Source: Hallerella succinigenes
GTDB taxonomy: Bacteria; Fibrobacterota; Fibrobacteria; Fibrobacterales; Fibrobacteraceae
Direction of reading: 5' to 3'
DNA: 64,000 nt
Assembly: GCF_002797675.1 (NCBI RefSeq)
Contig: NZ_PGEX01000001.1
Location: forward strand, 1,922,001-1,986,000
The notes beneath the pieces are model-generated. The model had not been told where the DNA came from. It searched no databases and saw only the letters and a program-made list of their open reading frames with translations. Made by a program: the position numbers and the translations under genes. This document shows, piece after piece, positions 43,684 to 51,828 of this stretch. The first letter of the stretch is position 1. Each line of letters begins with the position of its first letter.

Positions 43684-43953
43684 GTGGCTGAACAGAAAAA
43701 AGAATTCTTCTGGAAATACGAAAGTGTCCTTGACCACGACATAACTCCGGAACAGTTCAAGGCTATTACAGGATGTAGCTGGGAAAGGCGCTTCGAATAC
43801 CTCCAAATCGTCGTCAATAGCCCCTATGCTGGAGCATCTGACATTTGCCTTTTGTATGGTGGCCGATATGGAAGGCCTAGAAACGAGAATGTATGCAATA
43901 AGTATTCGGCACTAGCAGCTAAAGCACCTATGGTGATGGATTACTGCTACTAA
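43684..43953 (+). CDS. Small orphan protein of cassette H
   Basis: 89 residues: AEQKKEFFWKYESVLDHDIT, PEQFKAITGCSWERRFEYLQ, IVVNSPYAGASDICLLYGGR. GTG 43684 follows GGAGG by 7 nt. It starts 27 bp after the XRE gene, so the two may form a unit. Its TAA (43951-43953) is the last codon before repeat copy 9. Family unknown. Confidence 0.6.
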   Translation: MAEQKKEFFWKYESVLDHDITPEQFKAITGCSWERRFEYLQIVVNSPYAGASDICLLYGGRYGRPRNENVCNKYSALAAKAPMVMDYCY

Positions 43954-43987
43954 GTTTTACCTCGTATCGTAAAGAGCCCCTATAAGA
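43954..43987 (+). repeat. 34-bp cassette repeat, variant copy 9
   Basis: GTTTTACCTCGT + ATCGTAA + AGAGCCC + CTATAAG + A. The left arm is changed (ATCGTAA for CTTATAA) while the spacer and right arm are intact. Confidence 0.9.
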
Positions 43988-44013
43988 CATATATTCAGAA
44001 AAGGAGGACGATT

Positions 44014-44205
44014 ATGCCTGCTGAATTTACACCAAGTCCGGAATTCCTGAAGTTACTCGCACTCGTTGACGAGTGGTCTACGCACGATAAGGAATACATC
44101 TGGGAAAGCTCCCTGAAGGATGGAGCACCTCAATATGTGCACGAAGCTTTAAAAGATCTTGTCAATATTCAAAAGGAACTAGACAAGGAAGGAAGCTGCA
44201 TCTAG
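44014..44205 (+). CDS. Small orphan protein of cassette I
   Basis: 63 residues, acidic: MPAEFTPSPEFLKLLALVDE, WSTHDKEYIWESSLKDGAPQ, then VHEALKDLVNIQKELDK. AAAGGAGG precedes the ATG. Family unknown. Its stop overlaps the stop of the convergent fragment on the other strand. Confidence 0.55.
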   Translation: MPAEFTPSPEFLKLLALVDEWSTHDKEYIWESSLKDGAPQYVHEALKDLVNIQKELDKEGSCI

Positions 44206-44286
44206 ATTCCTAGTGGCTTGGCTCGCTCCGTCACAATCTTGTAGACCTGCTTCGACATGTTCTGCGCACGGCTCCTGTTCACGAAA
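44202..44286 (-). pseudogene. C-terminal gene scrap open at the repeat
   Basis: From repeat copy 10 the minus strand reads FVNRSRAQNMSKQVYKIVTE then RAKPLGI and TAG (44202-44204). No start; protein-like composition; family unknown. Confidence 0.45.
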
Positions 44287-44320
44287 GTTTTACCTCCGCT
44301 TATAAAGAGCCCCTATAAGA
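44287..44320 (+). repeat. 34-bp cassette repeat, copy 10 (consensus)
   Basis: Matches the consensus of copy 4. It is the last copy noticed. Confidence 0.95.
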
Positions 44321-44339
44321 TCTACTTTCTGAATAAACC

Positions 44340-44640
44340 TTATTTTATGCGGGTTCGCAAGCGATTTGACGTTGAAAAAATCAGAAAAATTGGATGAAAT
44401 TCTGGGATTTGGGCCATTTTTTCGGAGCCCTGGTGCTGCCGAAATGGCTGTAGATTTCCAGGAACTCCCTGTCCGTGACGCTCAGCAGGCAGACTGTGGA
44501 GCGGGTCTCGATTAAATTGGCGATTCGGTGCCGTTGCAGCCCGCAGGAGCGTGTAGCCGTAATTCAAAAAGTCGTTGGGGTGTTTGTATTTCCCTGCTCG
44601 TGTCCGACATTCTGCTTGGGGCAAAGCACCGCTTGTGAAC
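44340..44640 (-). pseudogene. Gene scraps including a cas1-like piece
   Basis: On the minus strand, AGKYKHPNDFLNYGYTLLRA followed by ATA (about 44529-44596) closely resembles the conserved region of Cas1 integrases (N-x2-LNYGY-x-LLRA). It then passes into another frame reading RIANLIETRSTVCLLSVTDR and EFLEIYSHFGSTRAPKKW of unknown origin, ending near 44390. Neither piece has a start. No CRISPR array or other cas gene is near. Confidence 0.4.
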
Positions 44641-44726
44641 GAATCTTTTGTATGTATCCTTGAAATTGAATGCCCGCATAAAATGTACTATATTACGTAG
44701 AAAAATAATTACGTAAAAAAATAATT

Positions 44727-45690
44727 ATGTATAAAATTACTTTATCTATAATATTCCTTTATCTATAATATTCCTTTATCTATAATATTCCTATTGGCGA
44801 TAACGCAAACAGCCTTTGCCCAAATGACAGATACGCTTGTCAACGGAAAGGCTATACAGGCTGTCAAAACGGGCGAAACTCTAGGACTGAAAATGGATTG
44901 CGGCACCTTGCCAAGCGTAAATGCGGAGTGCACCATATTCGGACGCATTCCGGCCAACACCTCTGGCGACGAATACGAGGTTTCGTTTATCGCATAAGGA
45001 AACCACGTCGCAGAAATCAGAGAAATTACAATCGGTATAAATGTCACACTGTAAGCTTCCCCAAGCCATGATTTTGAATATCGAGTAGCCGCCTACACTT
45101 CAGAAAAAGATTCTATCGTCTTTAACGGCACGATTTCTGTCGAACAACAAAATTTTATAACAACATTAGTGACTATCGAAAATGAATCCCAGGATGTCGT
45201 CGCAGGTTACGCAATCAAGCCGATTGTGTTCCGTTATGCCCACATGCAAACAGCGGTTGTGGATGGAATTCTAGAGGGTCTCGAAGTCAGCCAGGATAAA
45301 GAAAAGGCTCTTGTCATTATTTCGGGAAGCATTCCTCAAAATGTTGGAGATAGGGTATTGGCCATTCGCGTAACCGCCAAGGGGAATAGCAATGATGCGT
45401 AAGCTTCTGCGACGATCAACATCTCGGCAAATCCGGATTATTCCTCCAACTCTGTTTCTAGTAGCAGTGCTGCGAAGTCCAGTAGTAGTTATCGTGCAGA
45501 ATCTAGTAGCAGTCAGGAGTTCTCTAGTTCTTCGAACGAACGTTCTGCGATTTACGTTGAACAAAAAGAGTTTCGCGTGAATTTTTCGAACAACGAATTG
45601 AATGTGACTTTTGCAAATAAGCCAGGTGCAAACGTGCAAATTTTTGACGTGAAGGGTCACCTGATCGAAACGATTCGGATTGACGCTTGA
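44727..45690 (+). pseudogene. Decayed secreted protein with Ser-rich linker
   Basis: With a single copy of the 17-bp unit at 44740 the start reads MYKITLSIIFLLAITQTAFA, a signal peptide. Three tandem copies now shift the frame. The downstream frame runs to TGA 45688-45690 without frameshift but with three TAA stops (44995, 45052, 45400). It includes TLPSVNAECTIFGRIPAN, YAHMQTAVVDGILEG, ALVIISGSIPQNVGDRVLAI, a Ser-rich linker (SSSSAAKSSSS) and a C-terminal module (VTFANKPGANVQIFDVKGHL). It was a secreted or surface protein with the same kind of tail as the deacetylase. Confidence 0.8.
44740..44790 (+). repeat. 17-bp tandem triplication in a signal-peptide codon run
   Basis: CTTTATCTATAATATTC at 44740, 44757 and 44774, perfect. 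As 17 is not a multiple of 3, copy number sets the frame; any in-frame passage through a second copy meets TAA. Confidence 0.95.
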
Positions 45691-45695
45691 ATTAA

Positions 45696-45941
45696 TTACG
45701 CTTCTTTCCCGAGCACGGCGCGGGCGAGCTGATCAGCGCATGATGTCGGCTTCCCGCCACAGGTGTTCCCGAGCAACTTGGCTGCAATGTCTTCGGCCTT
45801 CATGCCTTCGCAAAGTTTTGCAATGGCCTTGAGGTTTCCGTTGCAACCACCCGTAAAGCGGATATTACGGATAAAGTCTCCGTCACGCGTGAACTGGATT
45901 GTTGTGGCGCATGTACCTTTTGTCTTGAACGTCTCTTCCAT
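45696..45941 (-). CDS. TSCPD-domain protein (TIGR03905-like)
   Basis: An 81-residue protein beginning MEETFKTKGTCATTIQFTRD, with IRFTGGCNGNLKAIAKLCEG, and NTCGGKPTSCADQLARAVLG. The Cys-rich TSCPD fold is also the C-terminal domain of adenosylcobalamin-dependent ribonucleotide reductases; stand-alone versions have no proven role. ATG 45941 gives the standard N-terminus; an upstream in-frame ATG adds nine residues. Confidence 0.85.
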   Translation of the reverse strand: MEETFKTKGTCATTIQFTRDGDFIRNIRFTGGCNGNLKAIAKLCEGMKAEDIAAKLLGNTCGGKPTSCADQLARAVLGKEA

Positions 45942-45989
45942 AATAAACTCGCTGTTTTTTTGCATCAAAAATAGAAAGTCTTGGCTCGG

Positions 45990-46190
45990 AGCGTCATCGA
46001 CCTTTTCGCCAAGCCGTAAATCTGTGTATAGGCGACATCGGCCACAAGCCGCTGCCCATTCAAAATCAGAAAGTGCTTGAAGGTACTCGGGTCTTCATCG
46101 TCAACTCCTCTGGCATACAAGCGGAAAATACCAAAGACTATACACTTGTGCGCTAGATATAGATTCAAAAATCTAGTTTGTTAATTGGCC
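45990..46190 (-). pseudogene. Remnant of the RhuM-PLD gene and its leader
   Basis: Two separated pieces match the gene at 14442-15473: the segment for DPSTFKHFLILNGQRL plus ADVAYTQIYGLAK, fused directly to the 5' leader (GTCAACTCCTCTGGCATACA and the following ~80 bp match 15475-15565 with few changes). Everything between was deleted. Confidence 0.8.
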
Positions 46191-46255
46191 CGAGGTTTCT
46201 TGCACTTTATGACAACCTATTTTGTTTATATTTACATTGGAATAGTTTGACTTTT

Positions 46256-49200
46256 ATGTCCTACGAATACAGCGAAAATATCCTCGTTCAAGAGAGCGCC
46301 GGCAACCTGCTCCAGCATGAGTTGGGCTGGCGTGTTGTATTTGCGTATAATGAAGAAAAATTAGGCGAAAACGGAACATTCGGGCGCACCTCTTACAGAG
46401 AAGTTTTGTTGCATCGGTATTTTCGCGAAGCACTTCAGAAGCTGAATCCGTGGATAACGCCTACGCAAATTGACGAAGCCGTACAAAAGTTCACGGCGAC
46501 GCTCAGCACGTCATCACTGCTCCAAATCAACGAAGAAAAGTACGGCTTTATTCGCGATGGCATTCCTGTCTCTTACAAGAAACCTGATGGAACTTCGGAT
46601 GTCAAGCGGGCTCTTGTCATTGATTTTTTGAATCCGGAGAATAACGATTTTCTCGCCGTCAAGGAGATGAAAATTCACGGCGAAATTTATCGCCGCCGTA
46701 CCGATATTGTCGGCTTTGTTAATGGCATCCCGCTTTTGTTTGTGGAACTCAAGCGTAACGATGTCGCTGTGCAAAACGCCTACGACGACAACTACACGGA
46801 TTATCTTTCGACGATTCCACAACTTTTCTATTACAACGCATTTTTGATGCTTTCTAATGGCGTAGAAGCGAAAGTCGGCACGCTTGGCAGTAAGTATGAC
46901 TTTTTCCACGAATGGAAACGCCTCAAGGAATCCGATGCGGGTTCCGTTGCGCTCCAGACGATGCTTCGCGGGATTTGCAAAAAAGAAACATTCCTTGACC
47001 TGTTGGCGAATTTCATTCTTTACGATCATTCCGATGGAAATACGGTCAAGATTCTCGCCCGCAACCACCAGTATCTTGGCGTAAACGAAGCTTTCAAGGC
47101 ATACGAAGACCGCAAACTTCGCAATGGCAAGTTGGGCGTTTTCTGGCATACGCAGGGGAGTGGCAAAAGCTACTCGATGTTGTTCTTGTCGCAGAAGATT
47201 CGCCGTTGTGCAAAAGGTTCGCCCACAATCGTCATCCTTACGGACCGTGACGAACTGAATAAACAAATTAGCGATACGTTTGAAAATTGCGGAATGCTCG
47301 GCAAGGTAAAAGCATCCAAGTTCATTGCCACGAGCGGGAACGACCTTGTCGCAAAACTCAAGGGCAATCCGAGTTTCATCTTCACGCTGATTCAAAAGTT
47401 CAACAAGAAAGATTTGACCCCGATTTATCCGGATCACGATATTTTAGTGATGTCCGACGAAGCGCACCGCAGCCAGAATGGAATTTTTGCAGACAACATG
47501 TGTGCCTTGCTTCCGACGGCTTCGCGTATCGGCTTTACGGGCACTCCGCTTTTGAAAGATGACAACATCACCGAAAGAACTTTCGGCGGCTACATTTCTA
47601 TTTACGATTTCAAGCGAGCCGTAGAAGATGGTGCGACAGTTCCGCTCTATTACGAAAATCGTGCCGACAAAATCAAGGAACTCAAGAATCCAGAAATTAC
47701 CGACAAGATTCTCAATGCGATTGAAGCCGCAGACCTTGACCCGGAACAGCAAGAAAAATTGGAAAAGGATTTTGCCAAGGAATACCACCTGCTTACAGCA
47801 GAACCGCGATTGCGCTTGGTTGCAAAAGATTTTGCACATCATTATTCAGACCTTTGGACTAGCGGCAAGGCGATGTTTGTTTGCCTGAACAAGGTGACTT
47901 GCGTTCGCATGTACAATTACGTTCAGGAATATTGGGCCGAAGAAATCGTAGCTCTCGAAAAGCAGTTGAAAACTGCAACCCAGCAAGAAGCCCAGGAACT
48001 GGAGCGCAAAATCCAGTGGATGCGCGAAACGGAAATGGCTGTCGTCGTAAGCCAAGAACAGAACGAGCAACAGACATTTGCCAAGTGGGGCTTGGACATT
48101 ACTCCGCACCGCACCAAGATGGAAAAGCGGGAACTGGATAAGGAATTCAAGGACCCCAAAAATAAATTCCGCGTTGTGTTCGTTTGTGCCATGTGGCTCA
48201 CCGGTTTCGATGTCAAGTGCCTCAGTTGCCTTTACTTGGATAAACTGTTGAAAGCGCATACGCTGATGCAGACGATTGCCCGTGCGAACCGTGTGAATGA
48301 AGGCAAGAGTAACGGCCTGATTGTGGATTATGCTGGCATCGTAAAGGCGTTGCGCAAGGCTCTCGCCGATTATACGAATAATGTAAGCGGCGGACGTGCC
48401 GACCCGACAATCGACAAGTCGGAATTGCTGAATCGCATTATCGAAGTCATTGCGAAAACGGAAGCATTCCTAGATGAAGTCGATGCTTCCCTTGCAAAAG
48501 TTGTTGAATCCAAGGGCTTTGATAAGATTGCCGCGATTCAAGACACGGCAAATGCCGTCTGTTCTTCGGCTGAAAACAAGAAGACCTTCTCCACATACGC
48601 CGCCGAACTTTCTCGCCTGGTACGCTACACGAACCGCGAAGACGTCACAGCCGAAAATCGCGACAAGATAAACGCGATTGACGCGGTCGCCCGCAACCTG
48701 AAGGCAAAACGCCGTCATGTGACCAATGTGGATTTGATGGTGGAACTGAACAAGATTGTGAACGAATACGTTCAGATGGACGTAGGCGGTAAAAAGAACC
48801 CCAAGCAGTTCGACATCAGCAAGATTGACTTTGAATTGCTCGGCCGTGAATTCGCCAAGGCAAAGCGCAAGAACCTTTTGCTCCGCGATTTGGAAGAACT
48901 GTTAAAGGAGCGACTTTCTTTGCTGTTGGCGACCAACTCCAGCAGAATCAATTTTTACGAGCGTTACCAAGAAATCATCAATGCTTACAATAGCGAACAG
49001 GACCGTGCTACCATCGAAAAGACCTTTATGGACTTGATGGATTTGGCATCATCCATGGATACTGAACAACAACGCTTTGTCCGTGAAGGTTTCAAGAACG
49101 ACGAAGAACTCTCCATGTATGACTTGCTTTTCAAGGATAACTTGAGCAAGCAGGACATCAAAAAATTGAAAACCGTCGCCGTAGAATTGCTCGAAAAGAT

Positions 49201-49381
49201 AAAGGCAAAAATCGAAAGCCTTGATCATTGGACCGACAAACAAGAAACCAAGGCCGCGGTGGATACCCTCATTCGTGACACGCTCTGGAAAGAGTTGCCC
49301 GAAAGTTACGACGATGTGGCCATCAACATGTATCGCGCCCGAGTTTACGAATACGTTTACACCCATTATAGAGTAGCATAA
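46256..49381 (+). CDS. hsdR: Type I restriction enzyme R subunit
   Basis: Translocase-nuclease subunit of a type I system; about 1041 residues. The N-terminal nuclease shows D-I-V and GIPLLFVELKRNDVAVQNAY (E-x-K) around residues 155-175. The SF2 motor has GVFWHTQGSGKSYSMLFLSQ (Walker A, near residue 300), MSDEAHRSQNG (DEAH-type, near 400), RIGFTGTPLL (motif III) and LMQTIARANRVNEG (motif VI). ATG 46256 gives the family N-terminus SYEYSENILVQESAGNLLQH. Followed 13 bp later by a small gene and then hsdM. Confidence 0.95.
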   Translation: MSYEYSENILVQESAGNLLQHELGWRVVFAYNEEKLGENGTFGRTSYREVLLHRYFREALQKLNPWITPTQIDEAVQKFTATLSTSSLLQINEEKYGFIRDGIPVSYKKPDGTSDVKRALVIDFLNPENNDFLAVKEMKIHGEIYRRRTDIVGFVNGIPLLFVELKRNDVAVQNAYDDNYTDYLSTIPQLFYYNAFLMLSNGVEAKVGTLGSKYDFFHEWKRLKESDAGSVALQTMLRGICKKETFLDLLANFILYDHSDGNTVKILARNHQYLGVNEAFKAYEDRKLRNGKLGVFWHTQGSGKSYSMLFLSQKIRRCAKGSPTIVILTDRDELNKQISDTFENCGMLGKVKASKFIATSGNDLVAKLKGNPSFIFTLIQKFNKKDLTPIYPDHDILVMSDEAHRSQNGIFADNMCALLPTASRIGFTGTPLLKDDNITERTFGGYISIYDFKRAVEDGATVPLYYENRADKIKELKNPEITDKILNAIEAADLDPEQQEKLEKDFAKEYHLLTAEPRLRLVAKDFAHHYSDLWTSGKAMFVCLNKVTCVRMYNYVQEYWAEEIVALEKQLKTATQQEAQELERKIQWMRETEMAVVVSQEQNEQQTFAKWGLDITPHRTKMEKRELDKEFKDPKNKFRVVFVCAMWLTGFDVKCLSCLYLDKLLKAHTLMQTIARANRVNEGKSNGLIVDYAGIVKALRKALADYTNNVSGGRADPTIDKSELLNRIIEVIAKTEAFLDEVDASLAKVVESKGFDKIAAIQDTANAVCSSAENKKTFSTYAAELSRLVRYTNREDVTAENRDKINAIDAVARNLKAKRRHVTNVDLMVELNKIVNEYVQMDVGGKKNPKQFDISKIDFELLGREFAKAKRKNLLLRDLEELLKERLSLLLATNSSRINFYERYQEIINAYNSEQDRATIEKTFMDLMDLASSMDTEQQRFVREGFKNDEELSMYDLLFKDNLSKQDIKKLKTVAVELLEKIKAKIESLDHWTDKQETKAAVDTLIRDTLWKELPESYDDVAINMYRARVYEYVYTHYRVA

Positions 49382-49394
49382 ATCTGGAGGCCCA

Positions 49395-49961
49395 GTGCGT
49401 ATAGAAGATATTCTCGCCATGGAAGAATCCCAGACTTTTGCACGCAATTCCCATATTGCGGAATACTTGAAAGATTACAAGTACGTGAAGGATTTCGGCG
49501 AAGGTGTGGACCGTATGTGCCGGGAAATGGAAGCGCAGGGGTTGCCCAAGCCGGAATACAAACAGGACTCCTTTATTTTGAAGGCCATTATTCGAAATTC
49601 GGGTTATGTTTTAAAAAAAGCTGACTTTGTTCCGGAAAAGGTTGACTTTAATCCTAAAAAGGTTGACGTTCCTCCGAAAAAAGTTGACTTTGACCTGCAA
49701 AAACTTAACTTTGAAAAAATGGTAGACGCTTCAACGTACAATATAACGATGAAAAGGCACATGAAGGCAATGATTGCCGAAGTTGGGTTGCAACAGGTTT
49801 TTGGAGCCAAGTATGTTGCCAATTCCCTTAAGGTTAGCAAAACTGCCGCAATCGGAATTATAAAGAAAATGTTTAGTTTGGGTGTTATAAAGCCCGTGCA
49901 AGGAAATGGCAAAGGGAAATACATGCTCAATCAAGAAACTAGCAAGGACCAAAATGGATAA
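49395..49961 (+). CDS. HATPase-tail / winged-helix protein between hsdR and hsdM
   Basis: A 188-residue protein starting GTG 49395 just after a GGAGG. Its first 60 residues (QTFARNSHIAEYLKDYKYVK, DFGEGVDRMCREMEAQGLP) equal the C-terminal end of AlbA_2/HATPase_c_4 regulators; the preceding domains are missing. Then comes a linker of repeated KVDFxPKK units (ADFVPEKVDFNPKKVD, VPPKKVDFDLQK) and a C-terminal winged helix (FGAKYVANSLKVSKTAAIGI). Its stop overlaps the hsdM start by 8 bp. Probably a truncated but still translated regulator; a role in restriction control is inference. Confidence 0.65.
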   Translation: MRIEDILAMEESQTFARNSHIAEYLKDYKYVKDFGEGVDRMCREMEAQGLPKPEYKQDSFILKAIIRNSGYVLKKADFVPEKVDFNPKKVDVPPKKVDFDLQKLNFEKMVDASTYNITMKRHMKAMIAEVGLQQVFGAKYVANSLKVSKTAAIGIIKKMFSLGVIKPVQGNGKGKYMLNQETSKDQNG

Positions 49962-51828
49962 CAAGAGCTTAAAGAAACTTGAAGCCGATTTGTGGGAATC
50001 TGCGGACTTGCTCCGTGCCGATTCCAAGTTGACGTCGAATCAGTATTGCATGCCTGTTTTGGGACTTTTGTTCCTGCGTTATGCCTATGGCCGCTTCAAG
50101 AGAGTCGAAGCCGAAATTCTCAAGAACCGCCCGAGTCGCGGTGGCCGCGTGCTTCCTGTTGAACCTAGCGATTTTGCGTCCAAGAGTGCGTTGTTTCTCC
50201 CGAAAGAAGCGCAATTTGATTACCTGGTGAACTTGCCCGCAAATATTGCATCGGCAAAACTCAAGAACGCGCACGGTCAGCCGCTCAACAGCCTTGGCGA
50301 AGTCGTGAACAACGCCATGGAACTTGTCGAAGCCCAGAGTGAAAAGCTGAAGGGCGTATTGCCCAAGACCTACACCGATTTCAAGGACGAACTGCTTGCC
50401 GAACTTTTGCGCACCTTCAACAACAATGCCCTCGACGATGTGGGCGGCGACGTGATGGGCCGAATTTACGAGTACTTCCTCAGTAAATTTGCCAAGAATA
50501 TCGCTAGCGACGATGGCGTGTTTTTTACGCCCAAGTCCTTGGTGAAAATGATCGTAAATGTGCTGGAGCCCGCTTATGGCGTGCTTTTGGACCCTGCCTG
50601 CGGAAGCGGTGGCATGTTCGTGCAGACCGGCGACTTTGTAAATGCGGCGGGCATGGCAAGCAACGAAACCATGACCTTTTACGGCCAAGAAAAGGTGGAA
50701 TACAACGCACAGCTTTGCCAGATGAACATGGCTGTTCACGGGCTTACCGGAGTTGTAAAATCGGGCGACGAGGCGAACTCCTTCTATCACGATGCGCACA
50801 ACCTTGCTGGCGAATGCGATTACGTGATGGCGAACCCGCCCTTCAATGTGGATAAGGTAAAAGCGGAAAGCTGCCTGAATGCCGGGCGACTCCCTTTCGG
50901 GCTCCCTGCGGTAAACAAGGACAAGGAAATCGGCAACGGAAACTACCTGTGGATTTCTTACTTTTACAGTTACCTGAACGAAACCGGCCGCGCGGGCTTT
51001 GTGATGGCCGCCTCCGCGACAGATAGCCAGAGCAAGGACAAGGACATCCGCGAAAAGCTGGTGGCTACGGGACACGTGGATTGCATGATAAGTGTGGGCA
51101 ACAACTTCTTTTATACCAAGAGCCTGCCGTGCACCCTGTGGTTCTTTGACAAGGGCAAACGCAAAAAGATTCAAGACAAGGTCCTGTTCATCGATGCCCG
51201 CAACTATTACACCGTCGTGGACCGCACCCTGAACGAATGGAACGAATGGCAACTCAAGAACCTGAACGCCATTGTTTGGCTCTACCGCGGCGAAACGGAC
51301 AAGTATGAATACTTGCTTGTGGAATACCGCAACGCCTTGCTTGCCTACGCCGACACCACCGAAGACAAGCAACTCGAAAAGATTCTCCGCAAGTCCGCAA
51401 AGATTGCAAAAATATTCGCGGAACTCAAGGAACACCGCGAAACGCTCCGTGCGCAGGCGAAATCCGCCGTAGAAGCCGCTGACAAAAAGAGCAAGAAGAA
51501 AACCCAGGAAGAATGGGACACCCGCCTCGCGGAACTCGACGAAATCATCGGAGTCGCCAAGGAAGCCGACTGGCTCTACGAAAAATTCGGTGACGGCAAG
51601 TACAAGGACATCCTTGGGCTGTGCAAGATTGCCACCCGTGCCGAAATCGCCGAAAAGAACTACAGCCTGACCCCCGGCGCCTATGTAGGTGTCGCTCCCG
51701 TAGAAGATGACGGCGTGGATTTTGCCGAACGCATGACCGAAATCCACCAAGAACTCCTGAAACTCCAGGACGAAAGCAACGCCCTCATGAAAACCATCTC
51801 GAAGAACATGAAGGAGATGGGACTGTGA
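49954..51828 (+). CDS. hsdM: Type I restriction-modification M subunit (N6-adenine methylase)
   Basis: Methylates adenine in the host target sequence. The 624-residue product has the HsdM N-terminal helical domain (MDNKSLKKLEADLWESADLL), motif I LDPACGSGGMFVQTGDFV near residue 212 and motif IV DYVMANPPFNVDKVK near residue 292. ATG 49954 overlaps the end of the preceding gene. A Lys/Glu-rich coiled region near residues 490-530 links to the C-terminal part. The stop overlaps hsdS (GTGA). Confidence 0.96.
   Translation: MDNKSLKKLEADLWESADLLRADSKLTSNQYCMPVLGLLFLRYAYGRFKRVEAEILKNRPSRGGRVLPVEPSDFASKSALFLPKEAQFDYLVNLPANIASAKLKNAHGQPLNSLGEVVNNAMELVEAQSEKLKGVLPKTYTDFKDELLAELLRTFNNNALDDVGGDVMGRIYEYFLSKFAKNIASDDGVFFTPKSLVKMIVNVLEPAYGVLLDPACGSGGMFVQTGDFVNAAGMASNETMTFYGQEKVEYNAQLCQMNMAVHGLTGVVKSGDEANSFYHDAHNLAGECDYVMANPPFNVDKVKAESCLNAGRLPFGLPAVNKDKEIGNGNYLWISYFYSYLNETGRAGFVMAASATDSQSKDKDIREKLVATGHVDCMISVGNNFFYTKSLPCTLWFFDKGKRKKIQDKVLFIDARNYYTVVDRTLNEWNEWQLKNLNAIVWLYRGETDKYEYLLVEYRNALLAYADTTEDKQLEKILRKSAKIAKIFAELKEHRETLRAQAKSAVEAADKKSKKKTQEEWDTRLAELDEIIGVAKEADWLYEKFGDGKYKDILGLCKIATRAEIAEKNYSLTPGAYVGVAPVEDDGVDFAERMTEIHQELLKLQDESNALMKTISKNMKEMGL

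Noticed and set aside
33017-44320. Reading the 34-bp repeats as a CRISPR array
   Set aside because: Copies are spaced by ~250 to ~3700 bp and enclose genes, not 30-40 bp spacers; no cas operon is present.
33017-44320. Calling the repeats classical integron attC sites
   Set aside because: The GTTRRRY and RYYYAAC ends and the 55-bp-plus length of attC are not seen, and no intI is in the window; only an integron-like organisation can be claimed.
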